Source of the DNA: Magnetococcales bacterium
Lineage (GTDB): Bacteria > Pseudomonadota > Magnetococcia > Magnetococcales > JADFWU01
NCBI GenBank assembly: GCA_015234045.1
Contig: JADFWU010000032.1
Location: forward strand, 1 to 37,447
Reading direction: 5' to 3'
DNA: 37,447 nt
Below the pieces are notes generated by a model. It was not told the DNA's origin and ran no database searches. It saw only the letters and a program-made list of their open reading frames with translations. How positions within the stretch are numbered: position 1 is the first letter of the stretch; the number at the start of each line of letters is the position of its first letter. This document shows, in pieces, positions 35,301 to 37,447 of the stretch. The position numbers were made by a program, and so were the translations under genes.

Positions 35301-37447
35301 ACTCACCAGCTGAGAAACAGCCAGATCACTCTGCGCTTCATAAATCACATCACCTGAATCAGACTGAGCAGACGCACCATCGGACATCGTAAGCGCACCG
35401 GATGTTGCCTGAACCGTAACACCAGTTGAACCGCTGATTTGAGTATTTGCAAAGTGATTCACATCAGCTGCTTGAAGTACCACACTACCGGATACACTGG
35501 TGAGCGTTTCCGAAACCTGAGCCTGTCCAACAGCCCGAAGATCAAGACCAGTAACACCAGATAAAGCACCGGAGAGATCCAGATCAGCACCGCTGTCCAT
35601 GCTAATGGAACCAGAATCCGCCGAGACGGTGCCAGAAACAGCCATATCCGATCCACTACTCAACTGCACCTGACCATTTTCAAGCTGTACATCACCAGAA
35701 AGCTGAAATGCGCCATCAGCCGCGACAGTCAAATCACCTTCGTCGAGTACCAAATCTGAAGAGAGTGCCAACGCATCACTGGTTGTTGCACTCATGGAGC
35801 CGGAAGTAATGGTTACAGTACCGTCTGACAAACTCATAGCAGCCTGTGCATCCAGTGTCAGATCACCGTCAAGCACCTGCACATCACCACTGACTACCAA
35901 CGTATCACCCGCACTGATTACAACAGCTCCGCCAGCCGCATCAATATTGCCAACGACTGAAACCTTGCCCGCACCAGTTACCTTTATTGATTGACTTGTC
36001 ACCAAATCGCCGTCCAAACCAAGATCACCCGTGCCGCTATCCAGCACCACAGATCCATCATCCACCTGAATTGAACCAGTCATATCCAAACCGGTTTGCG
36101 CCTGAATCGTGACATCCTTATCCGCGTTGATATCACCCACAATCTGGATATCGTCTCCAGCCTGAACTTCCAACGTATTCTCAGTAACAGAAAGATCACC
36201 GCTGATTGATACCGCTGCATCACTGGTCAGACTGAGGCTACCGCCCTGTACTGTGACATCACCTGTTAAAGCGTAATCACCTCCACTGTTCAAGATGGCA
36301 TTGCCAGTTGTTACAGTGAGTGTCCCCACCATTGTGAGCATACCATCTGCATCCAGACTCATATCTGCATCACTTACCTGCAAATTACCACTGATGGTCA
36401 TGCCATCGGATGCCGTCAAACTTACCGCACCATCCGAAGCAATCAAATCACCACTCAACGCCAGGGTATTGCCAGCTGTTACAGTGCTGGTTCCGCCAGT
36501 GACAGTCAGTGTTGCTGTGATATCCATCGCATCACCTGTAGTGATGTTCAGATTACCCGTTTCTATTGTGACGTTTCCGCTTTGAGAAAGCGTTGAATCT
36601 GCACTTAACGTGGCAGAACCATTGGTTACTGTGATTGCACCATCCAGCGCCAAACTACTATTTGAAGTAAGAGACAAATCAGCATCTGTCACCTGAATGC
36701 TTTCGTTAATCACCATCGCATCCACAGAACTCAAGGTGACCGCACCATTCAAGCCACTTACAACACCATCAACAGACAGATTGCTACCACTATTCAGAGT
36801 GGTACTTCCCTCGCTCACAGTAACAGAACCAGCAACGCTTAATGCTGATGCAGAAGTCATCAACATATTGCCGGTATTCACTGAGACAACACCATTCAGA
36901 GCCGCATTGGCACCAGAATCGACAAACAGATCACCATTGCTGACTGATACTCCGCCAATCAGATCTAGGCTGTCCGATGCCGTAATTTGAAGATCACCGC
37001 TATCTACGCTGACGTTACCGCTTTGAGAAATAGCCCCTGCCGCACTGATGGTGGCTGATCCGTCTGTTACCGCTACATCACCAGACACTTCCAGATCAGC
37101 ATCGGATGTGATGGCCAGGTTGCCGGTTTGTACGCTGATCGAACCCTCAAACGCCGCGTCAGAGCCGGTGGTTACCGTCATATCACCTGCGCTGACTGCA
37201 ATGGCACCGCCTACACTCAAGGCACTGCCCGTATTCACGCTGAGCGTACCGGAAACCGTTATCGTGTCAGTGAGCGAAGCGTCTGTAGTGCTGGTGATGG
37301 TCAGATCACCGGACTCTACCGTTTGCGTGCCATCCACAACCAATCCAGCCGCACTTGTCAGCGTGGCTGTACCTGTGCTGACGACCAGATCTCCAGTCAA
37401 TGACAGCGCATCACCGGAATCCATCGTCAGATCGGCATCACTTACCT
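32382..37447 (-). CDS. giant secreted beta-repeat (adhesin-like) protein, 5' end outside window
   Basis: The frame stays open to the right edge, so only the C-terminal 1688 or so residues are seen. From the edge to about 35.5 kb it is an array of 21-residue units with consensus xVxxGxLxxxSxxxLxxxGx, as expected of a right-handed beta-helix (FhaB/TpsA-like exoproteins). Next come three copies of a larger module with ESANxxxAxxL, then NGIG or EGIG, then a short Asp-Leu/Ala-Asp-Leu stretch (near 35.2, 34.4 and 33.9 kb). From about 33.65 kb to the stop is a Ser/Thr/Asp/Glu-rich tail of about 420 residues ending EQEQGAE. No autotransporter barrel, LPxTG or RTX nonapeptide is seen. Secretion (probably two-partner type) cannot be tested without the N-terminus. 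Confidence 0.88.
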   Translation of the reverse strand, partial: VSDADLTMDSGDALSLTGDLVVSTGTATLTSAAGLVVDGTQTVESGDLTITSTTDASLTDTITVSGTLSVNTGSALSVGGAIAVSAGDMTVTTGSDAAFEGSISVQTGNLAITSDADLEVSGDVAVTDGSATISAAGAISQSGNVSVDSGDLQITASDSLDLIGGVSVSNGDLFVDSGANAALNGVVSVNTGNMLMTSASALSVAGSVTVSEGSTTLNSGSNLSVDGVVSGLNGAVTLSSVDAMVINESIQVTDADLSLTSNSSLALDGAITVTNGSATLSADSTLSQSGNVTIETGNLNITTGDAMDITATLTVTGGTSTVTAGNTLALSGDLIASDGAVSLTASDGMTISGNLQVSDADMSLDADGMLTMVGTLTVTTGNAILNSGGDYALTGDVTVQGGSLSLTSDAAVSISGDLSVTENTLEVQAGDDIQIVGDINADKDVTIQAQTGLDMTGSIQVDDGSVVLDSGTGDLGLDGDLVTSQSIKVTGAGKVSVVGNIDAAGGAVVISAGDTLVVSGDVQVLDGDLTLDAQAAMSLSDGTVTITSGSMSATTSDALALSSDLVLDEGDLTVAADGAFQLSGDVQLENGQVQLSSGSDMAVSGTVSADSGSISMDSGADLDLSGALSGVTGLDLRAVGQAQVSETLTSVSGSVVLQAADVNHFANTQISGSTGVTVQATSGALTMSDGASAQSDSGDVIYEAQSDLAVSQLVSSSGDIHLVSETGSVTDVTADESANLTAAQGLYISSANGIGDAGDADLDGVGTTLEATVSSDGDINFNAQDGMTVSALSTGGLGTIDLLVDQGDLTIGQDISSSDGDINLTVSDGNMLVEGDISTTNGTPTLIASADITVQGNVVVDNGDFVAESGGTLTLDGTVWITGSDATLIGSEAVIINNDLTSDDGDLVVESDSVQMGQSGALNTGVGGQVDVISGSGGFVQQDGAVVSSESGDINIQTEGDIKLSSLISSAGNVGLVSEAGAVSDNSDSESANISTAGKLSITASNGIGGAGQADLNLAVESLDAVNETGDIVMQSEQALVVDGITSSNGSVSIGTDQGTLTISGSIQSDNGDVMLSGDELLVDALISTGQNLTMTAATGDLTLSDGVTVTANGAVSMTAESDVNLSQVISQDTVTITAKTGGIYDNSSDENANVTAGTAIFNAYEGIGTGWEEDLDTEVDVIGGQVDGDGGFFIQEKDDVAVADTGLWSLGEQGDAIITSQEGAIEDKVDGVSSIGVTGSGSSYLFDSYGDYTTPDQTEFDYHKNAASMTNLDSDEETSSSSVESSDNSQESSGNGFGEGSDQVNSSMDEIDLTEVETINESIKKIFEAQDDSSDSNISTESTPVQNSILETVTQQLDGMLEDLGLSNGDTGSSGSVADDLLSQVDSSSSDTGSDSATNDTDQSMNDSLLDGSSNLGDNWFSDDMFEDETDTSTPLGTSESSTLSDGDSQTTTTGLDGDNGLFTTDSANSSEGLLDTNDDTPSSASTLLEESSTESSTTIIPDSTAIQTDSTTDSTPMQTSGSVDASSSSMEISGGQLESETSSSSSSSMPTVDADSQSGSDNATDTSSTEASSNDTSAQSGSNASESGSSTSSDGGTESSTSSSDSQSTDSSSSSDSNTSIDQTNSDQNSQSDSDDEEDDETENVDGESSESTDQNGDSTETQHEGESTDGESSESDVEQEQGAE

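Noticed and set aside
35500-37447. Regular DNA repeats that might suggest a CRISPR array or satellite
   Set aside because: The period is 63 bp but sequence identity between units is low and the frame is kept; these are protein-level beta repeats, not identical repeats with unique spacers.

Overview
The window (about 37.4 kb, moderate GC with AT-rich intergenic gaps) reads as chromosomal DNA from a microaerophilic, motile Gram-negative proteobacterium. The signs are a housekeeping RpoD with regions 1.1 to 4, a complete high-affinity cbb3 cytochrome oxidase locus, a Cache-type chemoreceptor and a giant beta-repeat surface protein. The lineage cannot be fixed from the sequence. Giant repeat proteins, Rpn-like remnants and group II introns together would suit a Magnetococcia-like or gammaproteobacterial genome, but that is inference.

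Region 1 (1-5.5 kb): rpoD with a very long acidic insert, a CAU-anticodon tRNA (probably tRNA-Ile2) with a strong terminator, a 5'-truncated Rpn/YhgA nuclease remnant, an AhpD-like carboxymuconolactone-decarboxylase-family protein, and a rubredoxin-NAD(+) reductase. The reductase gene sits between two direct copies of a roughly 40-bp repeat (repeat A). Region 2 (5.5-10.2 kb, minus strand): alanine dehydrogenase, followed by a tight four-gene run of metallo-beta-lactamase-fold hydrolase, FAD oxidoreductase of the geranylgeranyl-reductase type, stand-alone cyclic-nucleotide-binding protein and a membrane protein. I cannot assign this run to a known pathway. Region 3 (10.2-15.8 kb): an AT-rich gap with small MITE-like elements (repeat B), then a phosphate block (DUF47/PhoU-like regulator, Pit permease, orphan PstS-like protein), a 45-residue membrane peptide, and an NDUFA9-like atypical SDR.

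Region 4 (15.8-21.6 kb): cbb3 oxidase. ccoN-ccoO-ccoP run on the plus strand. Divergent from them is a minus-strand ccoG-ccoH-ccoQ run in which the 55-residue CcoQ is encoded after the assembly factors and not between ccoO and ccoP. Region 5 (21.8-26.1 kb): a chemoreceptor, then a minus-strand group II intron (reverse transcriptase, domain V and domain VI visible) lying directly against a DNA hairpin, then a third copy of repeat A. Region 6 (26.1-32.1 kb): one 1989-residue protein combining a transglutaminase-like segment, DUF4011, an SF1 helicase, a Vsr/MTES_1575-like nuclease and DUF3320. It is most likely a single-gene anti-phage defence protein. Region 7 (32.4 kb to the right edge): the 3' part of a giant secreted adhesin-like gene built from 21-residue repeats, running off the window and ended by a strong terminator.

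The best candidates for new biology are the helicase-nuclease with its fused peptidase-like N-terminus, the unassigned MBL/FAD/cNMP/membrane cluster, the giant repeat protein, and the two small dispersed repeat families.
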